From positions 50,791-114,790 of the forward strand of contig CAKZSV010000006.1 in assembly GCA_937921485.1 (NCBI GenBank): a stretch of 64,000 nucleotides of DNA. Reading direction: 5' to 3'. The translations under genes were made by a program, and so were the position numbers. Below are positions 18,206 to 28,800 of the stretch, piece after piece. This stretch comes from an uncultured bacterium. GTDB taxonomy: Bacteria; Spirochaetota; UBA4802; JAGODF01. The notes beneath the pieces were generated by a model. That model saw only the letters and a list, made by a program, of their open reading frames with translations, was not told the DNA's origin and made no database searches. Positions within the stretch are counted from its first letter, which is position 1, and every line of letters begins with the position of its first letter.

Positions 18206-19033
18206 ATGTACATCGCTCAGGCTTCAACAATAATAAAAAATACTTTCTTCTTCGGGAATCCGATGGAAATAACCCGATCGGCAGTCGGGGAATTTTGTAC
18301 CTCTGAAATCCAGTTTACAATACAGTCCGGTGCATTTATCATCAAAACTCTGGAAACACATGAAGAATTCAATGCGCTTGATGGTCTCATTAGAAATTCT
18401 ATGCTGCACAAGATATCGGAAGGCTACAGTTTTATTTCTGAAACGCCTCTCCAAAAAGGTATAAACTGGATACTAATTATTCATAGCGAAACCGGAACGC
18501 TTTGCGCTGCCGCCGGAATAACAATTGATCGCGCTCATAAAATATTTCTCACCGATACCGTGTTCGATATTAATAAAATCAGAAGCAAAGGCGAAATAAT
18601 AGAACTCGGAAGATTTTTCACCGCGCGCGAATACCGATCACAAGAAGTGCTGGATGTGGTTTGGAAGGGTGTGATAGAATACGGCAAGATCGCCGGATCG
18701 CGATTTTGCCTCACGGGATTTGAAATCAAAACCGCAGACATGCTGCAAACAGCCATGCTGCATCGGTATTTCACACACGAATTCCGGGCTACGTTTGATG
18801 TAACCGCAACACCCCGCGGCGCATATCGAATTAAAGATCTTCATCGGTACATCGAAGAAATCGAAATTTCAAAAGACCTTTCCGATTTCAAGGCGATCGC
18901 GGGCAGAGTTCCGTTCCTCATGAAAGCCTGCCTCAATCGCGGAGCTTTTGTCTGCGGCGAACCCGCCCTGCTTAAGGAAAAAGGGTGTGTTATTTTTCTG
19001 CTGGGACTTGATGTACACAAAGAGATTGATTAA
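18206..19033 (+). CDS. OlsB-like N-acyltransferase
   Basis: This 275-residue protein resembles the GNAT-fold N-acyltransferases of the ornithine lipid (OlsB) type, which move a 3-hydroxyacyl chain from acyl carrier protein to an amino acid. Visible are IIELGRFFTAREYRS, the helix DVVWKGVIEYGKIAGSRFCL and the closing signature LMKACLNRGAFVCGEPA with a final FLLGLD strand, all at the expected places. Residues 1-40 are not conserved. The start at 18206 follows AGGGAG, six bases upstream. No OlsA-like partner is adjacent, so the exact product is uncertain. Confidence 0.65.
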   Translation: MYIAQASTIIKNTFFFGNPMEITRSAVGEFCTSEIQFTIQSGAFIIKTLETHEEFNALDGLIRNSMLHKISEGYSFISETPLQKGINWILIIHSETGTLCAAAGITIDRAHKIFLTDTVFDINKIRSKGEIIELGRFFTAREYRSQEVLDVVWKGVIEYGKIAGSRFCLTGFEIKTADMLQTAMLHRYFTHEFRATFDVTATPRGAYRIKDLHRYIEEIEISKDLSDFKAIAGRVPFLMKACLNRGAFVCGEPALLKEKGCVIFLLGLDVHKEID

Positions 19034-19078
19034 TGGCAACAGCCGACAATTCTCACACGCGACATTTTTCTCTGAAAC

Positions 19079-19111
19079 AAAACCTCTAATATTTTCCCGC
19101 CATGAGGTTTT
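19079..19111. terminator. Weak hairpin between convergent genes
   Basis: AAAACCTC at 19079-19086 is inverted perfectly as GAGGTTTT at 19104-19111 around a 17-base loop. It lies between the ends of the acyltransferase gene and the oppositely oriented MNT-HEPN gene, so it could end transcription from both sides. A proper T-run is missing. Confidence 0.35.
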
Positions 19112-19155
19112 ACGGTCGCAACTTTATTATTAAACAATTTATTGTTCTTTTAATA

Positions 19156-19863
19156 TCACACATCTTCTTGATTACCTAATAGTTTCTCCAGTGCATTTTT
19201 CAACCTGGCAAACTCATCTTTGAAAATTTCTTTTTTTTCAATTATCTCTGCAATATCCGTTTCATCATACACATGCGATGAAATATTTCGAAATTCTATC
19301 ATATCCAGCCATATGGTTTCATTATTCAATAATCCCTGCGAAAATCCTTCTTTAAATGATTCCCTGGGATTTTTTACTTCGATGCCCAGATATTCAAGAC
19401 ACCTCTTCAGCGCTTTCCACCCCATTTCATAGGTAAACTCGAATCGTTTTACTAACAGATCAAGATATATATCGCCATATCCGGCAGTTTTAAACTCATC
19501 GTACCGTTCAACAACTTCTGAAAATCGGGAAAACGCTTTCGAAAAATTATACAGCCCATCTTCCGCGCGCATTTTCTTGTTTGCGCTGTAAATAACACGA
19601 CCCGTGGAAATAACCCTGTTTCGAAATCTCGGTTCGCAATGCGCGATATTTTTTACATCTATTTTAATAAAAGTGTTAATTGCGCCAACTTCGTCTTCAA
19701 TGAGATAATGATCTTTGAAATCGGGATCATCATAGGCTATATCGATATCGCTGCTTTTGCCGGCTTCACCGTTTACTCTTGAGCCATATAGGTAGATGCG
19801 GTTCGGCCTGGCGTATTTCAGAATGATTTTTCTCACTTCCTCGATGATAGTCATCATCGTCAT
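19156..19863 (-). CDS. Minimal nucleotidyltransferase fused to HEPN-like domain
   Basis: The first about 100 residues form a minimal nucleotidyltransferase with IYLYGSRVNGEAGKSSDID, giving the GS...DxD metal-binding pattern. The second half, from about residue 110, is a helical domain of the HI0074/nucleotidyltransferase-substrate-binding type: NFSKAFSRFSEVVER, FEFTYEMGWKALKRCLEYLGIE, then FRNISSHVYDE. In many bacteria these are two adjacent genes (MntA and a HEPN-fold partner) that act as a toxin-antitoxin pair, where the nucleotidyltransferase adds AMP to the HEPN toxin. Here both are in one chain. Several start codons are possible (GTG 19872, ATG 19863, 19857, 19854) and none has a strong ribosome binding site. 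Confidence 0.8.
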   Translation of the reverse strand: MTMMTIIEEVRKIILKYARPNRIYLYGSRVNGEAGKSSDIDIAYDDPDFKDHYLIEDEVGAINTFIKIDVKNIAHCEPRFRNRVISTGRVIYSANKKMRAEDGLYNFSKAFSRFSEVVERYDEFKTAGYGDIYLDLLVKRFEFTYEMGWKALKRCLEYLGIEVKNPRESFKEGFSQGLLNNETIWLDMIEFRNISSHVYDETDIAEIIEKKEIFKDEFARLKNALEKLLGNQEDV

Positions 19864-20044
19864 AGCAAACACCGGTCGTACTTAAAATTCTGCAATATGC
19901 TCTCCACAACCTCATTTTCAAACCCATGTCAAGTTAAAAACAATAAGAAAAAGAGTAGTAATACATCTGTCTTCTCCCATGAATTACTTGACAGTCCCGA
20001 ACGTTACGCAAACCTGTGTGCAATTTCTTCATTGAGGTGCACTT

Positions 20045-21757
20045 ATGAGGCTTTCCCGGTATCCTGTTCCAACTTTAAAGGAAGATCCATCTGATGCCGT
20101 TGTTGCCAGCCACAGGCTCATGATCCGCGCGGGGCTTATCCGCAAAGAATCTGCAGGCATGTATGCCTATCTGCCGCTCGGGCTTCGCGTGCTTCGCAAG
20201 ATTATCGAAATAATTCGGGATGAAATGGACAGGGCTGGGGCAGTGGAATTTCTCATGCCCGAACTTACCAATGCTGACTTATGGAAGGAATCGGGCCGAT
20301 GGCATACCATGGGCCCCGAGATGATTCGCATCAAAGACCGAAACGGCCTTGAATACGCACTTGCCCCCACACACGAGGAAGCCTTCACCGCAATGGTCCG
20401 CAGCATCGTATCATCGTACAGAGACCTTCCGCTCAATGCCTATCAGATCAACACAAAATTCCGGGATGAAATTCGCCCCCGCTTCGGCGTCATTCGCAGC
20501 AAAGAATTCATCATGAAGGACGCGTACTCCTTCGACCTCGATGAAGAAGGGCTTGAAAAATCGTATCAGGCGATGCGCGTGGCATATCGCAACATTTTCC
20601 GAAGAATGGGGCTTGAGACCATTCCAGTTGAGGCCGACACCGGCACGATGGGAGGAAGCCAGTCCGAAGAGTTCATGGTGCCATCGGCAATAGGCGAAGA
20701 GGTGCTGCTGCTCTGCGAAAAATGCGGTTACCGCGCGAATCAGGAAAAGGCGGATTTCCGCCGAACATTTCCGTCAGCGGAGCCCCCGGAAAATTTGAAA
20801 GAAGTTTCCACACCAAATATCCGCACAATTGACGAACTCGTCTCGTTTTTCAACTGTGACGCGTCGAAATTTTTAAAGAGCATCATCTATCTGGCCGATG
20901 GAAAGCCGGTGATGGCAGTGATTTCCGGCGACCGGGAAATCAACGAACACAAGCTCAAACGAGCGCTCGGCGCCAGTGAACTTGAACTGGCACCTGATCA
21001 CATTGTCGAAGATGTCACCAGAGCGCCGGTGGGATTTGCCGGCCCGATAAATGATTTCAACATTCGAACTATTTTCGATGCAAGCATCAGGCACATCTCA
21101 AACGGCATCACCGGCGCAAATAAAAAAGACGTGCACTTTGCCGGCGTCACACCGGGTCGCGATTTTACAATTTCCGAAGAAGCGGACATTGCCCTTGCAA
21201 TTGATGGCGATGCCTGTCCGAAATGCGGCTCATCGATGAGCACTACCAGAGGCATTGAAGTAGGACACATTTTCAAGCTCGGATATAAATACTCCATGTC
21301 GATGAATCTCACCGTGCTCGACAAAAACGGCAAAGCAGTCCATCCCATCATGGGCTGCTACGGCATCGGCGTGAACCGCACAATGGCAACTATCATCGAA
21401 CAGCATCATGATGAGCGCGGTATCATCTGGCCTGTATCGGTCGCGCCGTTCCATGTCTGGATGGTTGGGCTTGGGAAATCCGAAGAAGAAATCGCCCGTA
21501 CCGATGAAATCTACGAAATGCTGAAAAAAGCCGGCATCGAAGTGATATACGACGATAGGCCTTTAAGCCCGGGATTCAAGTTCGGCGATGCCGACATGGC
21601 GGGATGTCCCCTCAGAATCACCGTCGGCAAAACGTATTTTAAAGAAGGAAATATCGAGATCAAGCGGCGCGGAAGCGGTGAAATGGAAACATGTCCGAAG
21701 GAAGAATTAGTTGAAAAAATTAAGGAAATAATTGCAAGCGAATTCGGAAAATATTAA
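20045..21757 (+). CDS. proS: Prolyl-tRNA synthetase (bacterial type)
   Basis: ProS charges tRNA-Pro. The 570-residue chain shows class II motifs: SAGMYAYLPLGLRVLRKI with the motif 1 region, FRDEIRPRFGVIRSKEFIMKDAYSF (motif 2) and GCYGIGVNRTMA (motif 3), with the anticodon-binding domain at the C-terminus. The insertion domain (about residues 235-380) that edits misactivated alanine is present. The start follows AGGTG. Confidence 0.97.
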   Translation: MRLSRYPVPTLKEDPSDAVVASHRLMIRAGLIRKESAGMYAYLPLGLRVLRKIIEIIRDEMDRAGAVEFLMPELTNADLWKESGRWHTMGPEMIRIKDRNGLEYALAPTHEEAFTAMVRSIVSSYRDLPLNAYQINTKFRDEIRPRFGVIRSKEFIMKDAYSFDLDEEGLEKSYQAMRVAYRNIFRRMGLETIPVEADTGTMGGSQSEEFMVPSAIGEEVLLLCEKCGYRANQEKADFRRTFPSAEPPENLKEVSTPNIRTIDELVSFFNCDASKFLKSIIYLADGKPVMAVISGDREINEHKLKRALGASELELAPDHIVEDVTRAPVGFAGPINDFNIRTIFDASIRHISNGITGANKKDVHFAGVTPGRDFTISEEADIALAIDGDACPKCGSSMSTTRGIEVGHIFKLGYKYSMSMNLTVLDKNGKAVHPIMGCYGIGVNRTMATIIEQHHDERGIIWPVSVAPFHVWMVGLGKSEEEIARTDEIYEMLKKAGIEVIYDDRPLSPGFKFGDADMAGCPLRITVGKTYFKEGNIEIKRRGSGEMETCPKEELVEKIKEIIASEFGKY

Positions 21758-21818
21758 AAACATGCTAATAATTTACAACTTGAAATCAATAAAAGATATT
21801 TCCTTATAGAGGCAATTG

Positions 21819-23312
21819 ATGAAAAAAATAATTTTCGCACTAACACTTGTCGCATTTTCCTTCTCGCTTTCCGCACAGGATAGCGAAGTCAGCCGTTATC
21901 TCAATCAAAAAGTGGTGGAAGCGCGGCTTTCAAACGGCATCAAAGTTCTGCTTGTCGACCGCGGCTACACGCCGACGCTTGCGCTGATCATTTCTTTCAA
22001 AGCCGGCTCGGCAGATGAAAGCTACGAGACCATCGGCGCCGCACATCTTCTTGAGCACATGCTTTTTAAAGGCACCGACAAAATCGGTACGAAGGATTAC
22101 GCCGCTGAAAAGAAGCTGCTGGATGAAATCGAAGCTATTGGAGAAACGCTCGATTATCTTGCCATCTCAAATCCAAAAAACGATATGATTCCCAAGCTCA
22201 CCGCGCGGTTTAAAGAGCTTCAAGAAAAGCACCGCGACTATGTGACAGACGAGCGCTACGATAAAATATATTCTCTCAATGGAGGCGTAGGATTCAACGC
22301 GGGAACATCGCGCGATATGACTTCGTATGTTATTGAATTGCCCGCGTCAAAGCTTGAGCTTTGGGCGGATTTAGAGTCTGAACGGCTTCGCAATCCAGTA
22401 TTTCGAGAATTCTACACCGAGCGCGATACCGTATACGAGGAACGCCTCATGCGAACTGATTCAAGCGGCAGTTCGCTGCTATTTGAAACTTTCATTGCTA
22501 CGGCATTTTCCGCGCATCCCTACCGTCATCCCATCATCGGATGGAAATCGAACATTAAAGCTCTTTCAATAAACAAGGTAAGAGATTTTTACTATACGCA
22601 CTACATCCCCGCCCGCATGACCATCACCGTGGTGGGAAAGCAGGATGTGAAAAGCACCATTGCTTTGCTGGAAAGCCGCTTTGGTAAAATTCCTAAAAGG
22701 CAGGATCCAAAACCAATTGCCATAAAAGAACCAGAACAGCGCGGCGAAAAGCGATGTGTGGTAAAATTCAATGCAAATCCACAAATTCTCATTGGATGGC
22801 ATGTCCCCTCTGTTGCATCGAAAGATTATTATACGCTCGACGTCATAGAAGGTTTGCTGGGTGATGGAAAGACCTCCCGGCTCTATCAATCACTGGTGCT
22901 CGATAAAAAAATTGCATCCTCGATCAACGCATGGAACGGTTATCCTGGAAACCGATACAGCGCACTTTTTATCATCGAGGCAACGCCCCGCCCTCCGCAC
23001 AGCAGTAACGAACTTGAAACGGCGATATACGAGGAAATCGCGAAATTAAAACAAGATCTCCGCGACGATGAAATCCAAAAGGTTCAAAACCGCATGGAAT
23101 CGTCGCTCGTCTTCACGCTCGAAAACAACATGGGGATTGCGCGATATCTCAGCTATTACGATACCGTCACCGGCGATTGGCGAAATTTCGCAAACTACTT
23201 CGAATCGATTAAAAAAATACACAAAAACGATGTGCTTCGCGTGCTGGATGCCTACTTCACTGCAGACAATCGCACCGTAGGGATGCTCATACCCATTGAC
23301 GATAAAAAATAG
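21819..23312 (+). CDS. Secreted M16 zinc peptidase
   Basis: A signal peptide (MKKIIFALTLVAFSFSLSAQ) is followed by a mature M16 peptidase with the inverted zinc motif HLLEH at residues 76-80 and the downstream glutamate region in DTVYEERL. The second M16 half contains AFSAHPYRHPIIGW and LSINKVRDFYYTHYIPARMTI. At 497 residues it carries two domains, as in the PqqL/YmxG-type periplasmic proteases. The true start is ATG 21819, after GAGG; the codon before it is TTG. It follows proS by about 60 bases and may be co-transcribed. Confidence 0.9.
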   Translation: MKKIIFALTLVAFSFSLSAQDSEVSRYLNQKVVEARLSNGIKVLLVDRGYTPTLALIISFKAGSADESYETIGAAHLLEHMLFKGTDKIGTKDYAAEKKLLDEIEAIGETLDYLAISNPKNDMIPKLTARFKELQEKHRDYVTDERYDKIYSLNGGVGFNAGTSRDMTSYVIELPASKLELWADLESERLRNPVFREFYTERDTVYEERLMRTDSSGSSLLFETFIATAFSAHPYRHPIIGWKSNIKALSINKVRDFYYTHYIPARMTITVVGKQDVKSTIALLESRFGKIPKRQDPKPIAIKEPEQRGEKRCVVKFNANPQILIGWHVPSVASKDYYTLDVIEGLLGDGKTSRLYQSLVLDKKIASSINAWNGYPGNRYSALFIIEATPRPPHSSNELETAIYEEIAKLKQDLRDDEIQKVQNRMESSLVFTLENNMGIARYLSYYDTVTGDWRNFANYFESIKKIHKNDVLRVLDAYFTADNRTVGMLIPIDDKK

Positions 23313-23323
23313 CGCAGGACGTA

Positions 23324-24022
23324 TTACCATTCATGGCTTTGAATAACGAGTATACCTCTTTTTTCAGCTTCAGTTATAAACGAGATGGTTGCAAAGTGCG
23401 TCACAAGTATCCTTACAATATTTACATCACCGTAGGATTTCTTAACCGCCTCGACCTTTTCCTCGAGTTCTTCGAAAACGCCCGAACGCCACATGCTGTC
23501 ATCAAGCCTGATTTTTGATTCACCAACAATATACACATTCGTCCCATCTTTGACGGCATTCCCGAAAAAATTAATCTCTTTGCCGCCTACTTCAGCTCGC
23601 ACAACTTTGAGAGTGACCATATATCCATATTTTTCCTGAAGCACCTTCGGCAAACATCGGTACGCCTCATTTTCAAATGCATAGCTAAAGCTTCGGGATA
23701 ATCCACCGAGTTGTTGGCGAGTATCGTTAAGCCCTTCAGCAAGGGTGCGCACCTCTTTTGCGGTTTCCATTTGTACAGCTGCAAGTTCCTTCACCATCTG
23801 CTCGGTGCGCTTCTGAGCTTCTGCAAGCTCTTCCACTTTCTGCTCGGTGCGCTTCTGAGCTTCTGCAAGATCTTTTTGAACAAGAGATAATTCCCTCACT
23901 ATTTCTTTCAGTTCAGAAAAATCTTCTTTCGTAACGTGCACCTCTGCAATACGGTCATCAATAATTTTAATAATTTCCCGTTTAACCGATGGCGTTAATC
24001 GCATTTCGTTTTTACCCGGCAT
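23324..24022 (-). CDS. Coiled-coil protein with PD-(D/E)XK-like domain
   Basis: The N-terminal 115 residues form a coiled coil with a tandem 14-residue unit, LAEAQKRTEQxVxEL, repeated about two and a half times. The DNA shows the matching 42-base repeat near 23810-23870. The C-terminal domain has VGGKEINFFGNAVKDG, then NVYIVGESKIRL, an E-x-K spacing that fits the PD-(D/E)XK nuclease fold. Such proteins are often named chordopoxvirus fusion protein in databases, but a restriction-like nuclease fold is more likely. The ATG at 24022 has GAGG five bases upstream. It converges with the M16 gene. Confidence 0.6.
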   Translation of the reverse strand: MPGKNEMRLTPSVKREIIKIIDDRIAEVHVTKEDFSELKEIVRELSLVQKDLAEAQKRTEQKVEELAEAQKRTEQMVKELAAVQMETAKEVRTLAEGLNDTRQQLGGLSRSFSYAFENEAYRCLPKVLQEKYGYMVTLKVVRAEVGGKEINFFGNAVKDGTNVYIVGESKIRLDDSMWRSGVFEELEEKVEAVKKSYGDVNIVRILVTHFATISFITEAEKRGILVIQSHEW

Positions 24023-24176
24023 CGCATCCTCAGAATATCGCAAATTTTTGGCTAATAAAACACATACTATTCGTTTGTAAAGTAAAAAATATTAATTGAG
24101 ATAAAATATATTTTGAAAATTCTTATTTTAAACGCAATATTTTTATCCGAAATGTATACTATACGCGGAGAAATAC

Positions 24177-25811
24177 ATGTCATCTGAATCCATTCTTTTA
24201 GTCATCGGCGGAATCGGGATTTTTCTTCTGGGCATGACGATTATGACTGATGGCCTGCGGACACTTGCGGGCGATTCACTCCGAAAGGCGCTCAGCCGTT
24301 TTACAGGTGGCCATTTTAGCTCTTTTCTTTCGGGTGCGGGAATAACTGCTATTATTCAATCATCGGGCGCGACCACGTTTGCCACCATCGGTTTTGTCAG
24401 CGCCGGCCTCATCTCTTTCGAACAATCAATCGGCGTTATCCTGGGCGCGAATGTGGGTACCACCAGCACAAGCTGGATTGTCACCTATTTAGGGCTTAAG
24501 CTTAAAATCAGCGTCATATCCTATCCTGCAATTGCCGTAGGGGCTTTATTGAAACTTCTGGGAGACCATCGCAAAGGCGCCATTGGAATTATATGTGCCG
24601 GCTTCGGAATGATCTTCCTGGGCATTGATCTTTTGCAGGAAGGGATGCATGCGTTTCCTCCCTCATATAATTTCACCGCATATTCGTATGAATCCATAAT
24701 CGGCAAGTTTGGATTAATCGGCGCCGGCATCATCATGACCATTCTGATGCAGTCCTCGAGTGCTGCGATGACCGCCACGCTTGCAGCACTCAATGCGGGA
24801 ACAATCGCTTTCCCGCAGGCAGCTCTTTTGGCTATTGGCCAGAATGTCGGCACCACCTTCATATCCGCGCTTGGGGCAATTGGGGCTACAATCCCGGCGA
24901 AACGCACCGCCCTGGCGCACATTCTGTTTAATCTTTTTGTGGGAATCGGGGTATTTCTTTTTCTCCCATTTTTTATGAAGCTTTCCTTATACTTTGCAAA
25001 CATAGTCGGCCATGGAGAACCAATTGTTGCACTGTCCGCCTTTCACACTGTTTTCAATATAGCCGGGTGCGTGTTTGTGCTTCCCATTACCCGGCAGTTC
25101 GCTTATCTCATCACCAAAATTCTTCCCGAACGAGAAATAAATCTTACAAGAAATCTCGACAGCTCAGTGCTCATGGTTCCCGAAGTCGCGCTTGAAGCCG
25201 TGCGGCGGACTCTCGTGGAAATTACGGGATATATCATTGAAAGCCTGGCCGCGGTATTTAGAAAGGAATTGGACATGGAGGAATTCTCCTCCAGACTCGA
25301 TACGGCTGAACGAGCCCTGGGACGTACTCAGTCTTTTTTGCGCAACCTGCGCTCGTTCAACAACTCGCCGCTTCTCCACGAACGCCACACCAACATCATC
25401 CATTCTGTCGAACATCTGCACAGGCTGATCGGCGCGTGCCGGGAAGAGTCAAATCTTGCGTCGCTCATTAAAAATGAAGAGCTCGACAATATCGCGCGTC
25501 TTTTAATCAATAATGCGGAATCAATTCACGCGTGGCTGGCCGGCACCGGCACAACAGAAATGAAAAAGAAAGCGGAACAGACTTCCATGGCAATAGCAGA
25601 GATTAGAAAAAGCAAACGCAAAGAAATTCTGGAAAAAACATCAGCAGGACATTTCGAGGCAGAAGAAGCATTTCAGCTCATCGAAAAAGTGCGCATGCTC
25701 GATCGCATCGCATTCCACGTCTGGCGCGCCATCCTTCACTTAGAGGATATTAATACCCCCATCAGCCCTCAGATAATCAACGCGGGGCTCAACGGGAACG
25801 GCGCTACTTGA
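24177..25811 (+). CDS. Na/Pi cotransporter family protein with PhoU-like tail
   Basis: This 544-residue membrane protein belongs to the NptA/Na-Pi cotransporter II family. Two copies of the transport repeat are visible: LSGAGITAIIQSSGATTF and the later IIMTILMQSSSAAMTA, each with the QSS motif that binds substrate. The first 330 residues are membrane segments. The last 200 form a helical PhoU-like domain (residues about 350-530). It probably takes up phosphate with sodium. The gene ends 8 bases inside the end of the tubulin-like gene on the other strand. GGAG precedes the start. Confidence 0.92.
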   Translation: MSSESILLVIGGIGIFLLGMTIMTDGLRTLAGDSLRKALSRFTGGHFSSFLSGAGITAIIQSSGATTFATIGFVSAGLISFEQSIGVILGANVGTTSTSWIVTYLGLKLKISVISYPAIAVGALLKLLGDHRKGAIGIICAGFGMIFLGIDLLQEGMHAFPPSYNFTAYSYESIIGKFGLIGAGIIMTILMQSSSAAMTATLAALNAGTIAFPQAALLAIGQNVGTTFISALGAIGATIPAKRTALAHILFNLFVGIGVFLFLPFFMKLSLYFANIVGHGEPIVALSAFHTVFNIAGCVFVLPITRQFAYLITKILPEREINLTRNLDSSVLMVPEVALEAVRRTLVEITGYIIESLAAVFRKELDMEEFSSRLDTAERALGRTQSFLRNLRSFNNSPLLHERHTNIIHSVEHLHRLIGACREESNLASLIKNEELDNIARLLINNAESIHAWLAGTGTTEMKKKAEQTSMAIAEIRKSKRKEILEKTSAGHFEAEEAFQLIEKVRMLDRIAFHVWRAILHLEDINTPISPQIINAGLNGNGAT

Positions 25812-28800
25812 TGATTTTGTTCGAAATCTTCACTTCCCATGTCACGATTTCGGGAAGCTGTGCCTCCACCGAAGCCAGGAAAGTCGAAATCTTATTGCGA
25901 TCTAAAAGCGTTGGATCGCTTTCAAGGCGGAATTTCGAAGAAGTCACATAGGCATTGAGCTTATCCACGAGCCGGTCTTTGAGAAGATTCTGCCATTCGA
26001 GCGAACCGCGCTTTTCAAAATAATCGAAAAATTCGAATTTATCCTTGAATGCGGGAAGTTTCACCTGTTCGATTTTCCATTTCGGGAGCGCCACGTTCGC
26101 CCCTGCAGAAGTCGTCTCTTTGCTTCTGGCAATTGTTTCCTTTATCGAATTTATCAAAAATTGCCGTACCGTGTATTCATTTTCGAGAAACACGATGAGT
26201 TCGCCGTTATTCGCAAATCTGGGCGCTTTGACGAACTTCTCAATGTACTGATCCTTGCTCATATTCTGCGCACGCGCACGATCGCCGGTTCCATCTCCGT
26301 CCAGAATATCGCGTATCACCAATGAATATTCGCGCCGGAACTGAAAGCTTTCATCGCCCGCGCTTCTGGCAAGCATTCCCAGGGCGCTGATTGCTTCGGC
26401 AATTGTTTCCATGCCGGCTTTTTCAAGTCCGCCCTCCGCCTCGATCTTCTTTTCAATATTAAGCACCACGCGCTTGTAGTCTTCCCTGGCCTCAATGCTT
26501 TTGAGCATATCCACGAGCGCGTCTTCGTATTCGTAGACTTCCCCGCGCTTTTCGAGTACTTTTAGAAGCAGAAGCCCGTTCCAGAGTCGGGCGGGGTTGA
26601 GATAATTCATGCTGCGGAAGGGGTCGGGAAAATAGCGCGCATCGAGCGTGGGATGATTGAAGCAGTGCAGCGGGTGGCTTCGCTCGGCCATCAGCGCATG
26701 ATAGTCCCGTGCGGACTCTTCCAGTGAATTGATTTTAAAAATCGGAAATCCGAGAAGCACTCCTATGGAAATCATCTCGTAGGGTTTGCAGAGGTTCGGC
26801 ACTTCAAATGTTTCAACGCTGATATTCGGCTGTGCGGCTTCCCGTTTTTTATAATGATCCATGCGGGAAGGCAGATCATTCGGCTCGTTTTTCGAGGGGT
26901 CGTCTCCCACTTCATACGTGTTCAGTTTGAAATTAGTGACGGTGCGGTAGTATTCCATCGATTGAAGGCCGGTTGCGTCGATGTAAATATACGGCCGTGA
27001 AAACGTATCGAGCTTCTCGAGCAGTTTTCGTACCGGAATCTTTTTCTCGTCAAGCATCTGCTTTATTGAGATATTTTCGAAATTAAACCCCTCGAAGCGC
27101 GAATGGATGATTTTAAAAAGTTTTTTCTTTATCTTTTCAATTTCAATTTTAATGAGGGTCGTTTCGCTCAGGTTAAGCCCGTCCTCAATTCCGCCCCCAT
27201 CCTCCCCGTAGAGCGCCTTTTTGATTTCATCGAGGGGTTTATCCATGAGATTGCCGAAACGCTCCTTGATGATTGCCCTGATCTCTTTTTCGTCCTTCTC
27301 GACGATTGCCAGCCCTTCAGTGCCGATGAGAAATGTTTCAAAAAACTGGGCCGCATCGTCTTCCCGGTCCATTTTCACAAAATCGACTTCGTTGCAGAGA
27401 TCTTCCACGGAAAGCTTCGAATAAAAATATTTTTTCAAAAATTCGTCTATTTCCCCTGGAGTGATGAGATAAAAATACAGGGGATTTTTCTTTTCTAAAA
27501 GATCAAACCGGTCCTTCTCAATATCCTGCTTCAACTGATCGATGAGAGCCGTGACTTTATCGCGCAGAACAGTGATTTCAAGGTTTTTGATATTAAAGAT
27601 CAGCGCTTTGAATTCTCGCACAAAGGACTCAGATGCGGTGAGCATCGCTTCGAAAACAAGCTGGGAAAAATTGAAGCGGGCCATTTCAATCAGCGCGTCG
27701 GTGAGCTTTCCATCGGAGATGCCTTTGTTTTCCGCCGTTTCAATAAGCGCTTCCATCTCTTCGGTGGAAAAGCGCGCGAGCGACACTCTTTCCTTGTAAT
27801 ACTTTTTCTGATAGAGCTCCAGCTTCCCTAAAAGCAAATTGATAATCGCTTCGGCGAAAAGAAAACCCTTCTGAGGATCTTTTATGTAGCCGTGGATTTC
27901 GTTCACGAGCACCGTCTTCATTTTATCGAGTTCAAGCCGATAGCGCTTTTCCATTCGAAGAAGGAGATTTTTCTTGATCTTTTCCATCTCCTCCTTGCCG
28001 TAGTCCCGTATCACTGTTTCCATCGCGGCAATAACGCCGCGCTTGTCGCCTTTCTCGAAGGCTTTTTTTAATTTCTGTTCGTAGGAGCGGAACTCTGTTT
28101 CGGTATCGAGCTGATAATCGGGATACATCCTTTCGAAGATGAGGCGGCAGTTGAGCCGAAGCGCACGCACCAGCCCGCGATTGATATCCCCGATGGTCTG
28201 AAGCAACAGAGTGGGATTGACCGGCTGAAGAAATGCTTCTGACATCTTCAGTGCCGTAATTTTATATCCCATATCTTTAAGCTGCGGGACGGGGTAGATC
28301 ACCCGCGAGATGCCAAACGAATTGTAAGCTGCTTTTCGGCGGCTGCGCTCATTGGCAGGAAGATAGACAGACGCTCTGGTGGAATCGTTCACCATGCGCT
28401 CTTCAATAGCGCCTCCCACCGTCGATGCCACGAAGGTTGAAATAAACTGTCCCGTGAGCTCCTGCACCTGATCGCGCCCCTGAAGCGAGTTGCCGGCCAT
28501 ATTCTCCACATCAAGAAGATACAGCATGCCATCATCGAAAATGCGGTCGGGCACTTCCACCGTACGCCCCGAAGGATACGAAGCGCGGAAGGTGTTTCCG
28601 CTCATGTAATAATCGAACTCCTTAAGCGCGGCATACGCATTGGCACGGGCGTTCCGATTGTACACCACCCGTTTGAACGCGGAGGGAAGGACGATGATGC
28701 CGTAAATGCGCGGCGCGGGCCAGTAATCTTTAAATATATCCTTCACCATCGCCACAAGGTCGATGATCATGCCGTTGCCCGTCCCCCCTACCACCGAGCA

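Noticed and set aside
23810..23870. Tandem DNA repeat as a CRISPR or satellite
   Set aside because: The 42-base period is in-frame and encodes coiled-coil heptads; there are no spacers.
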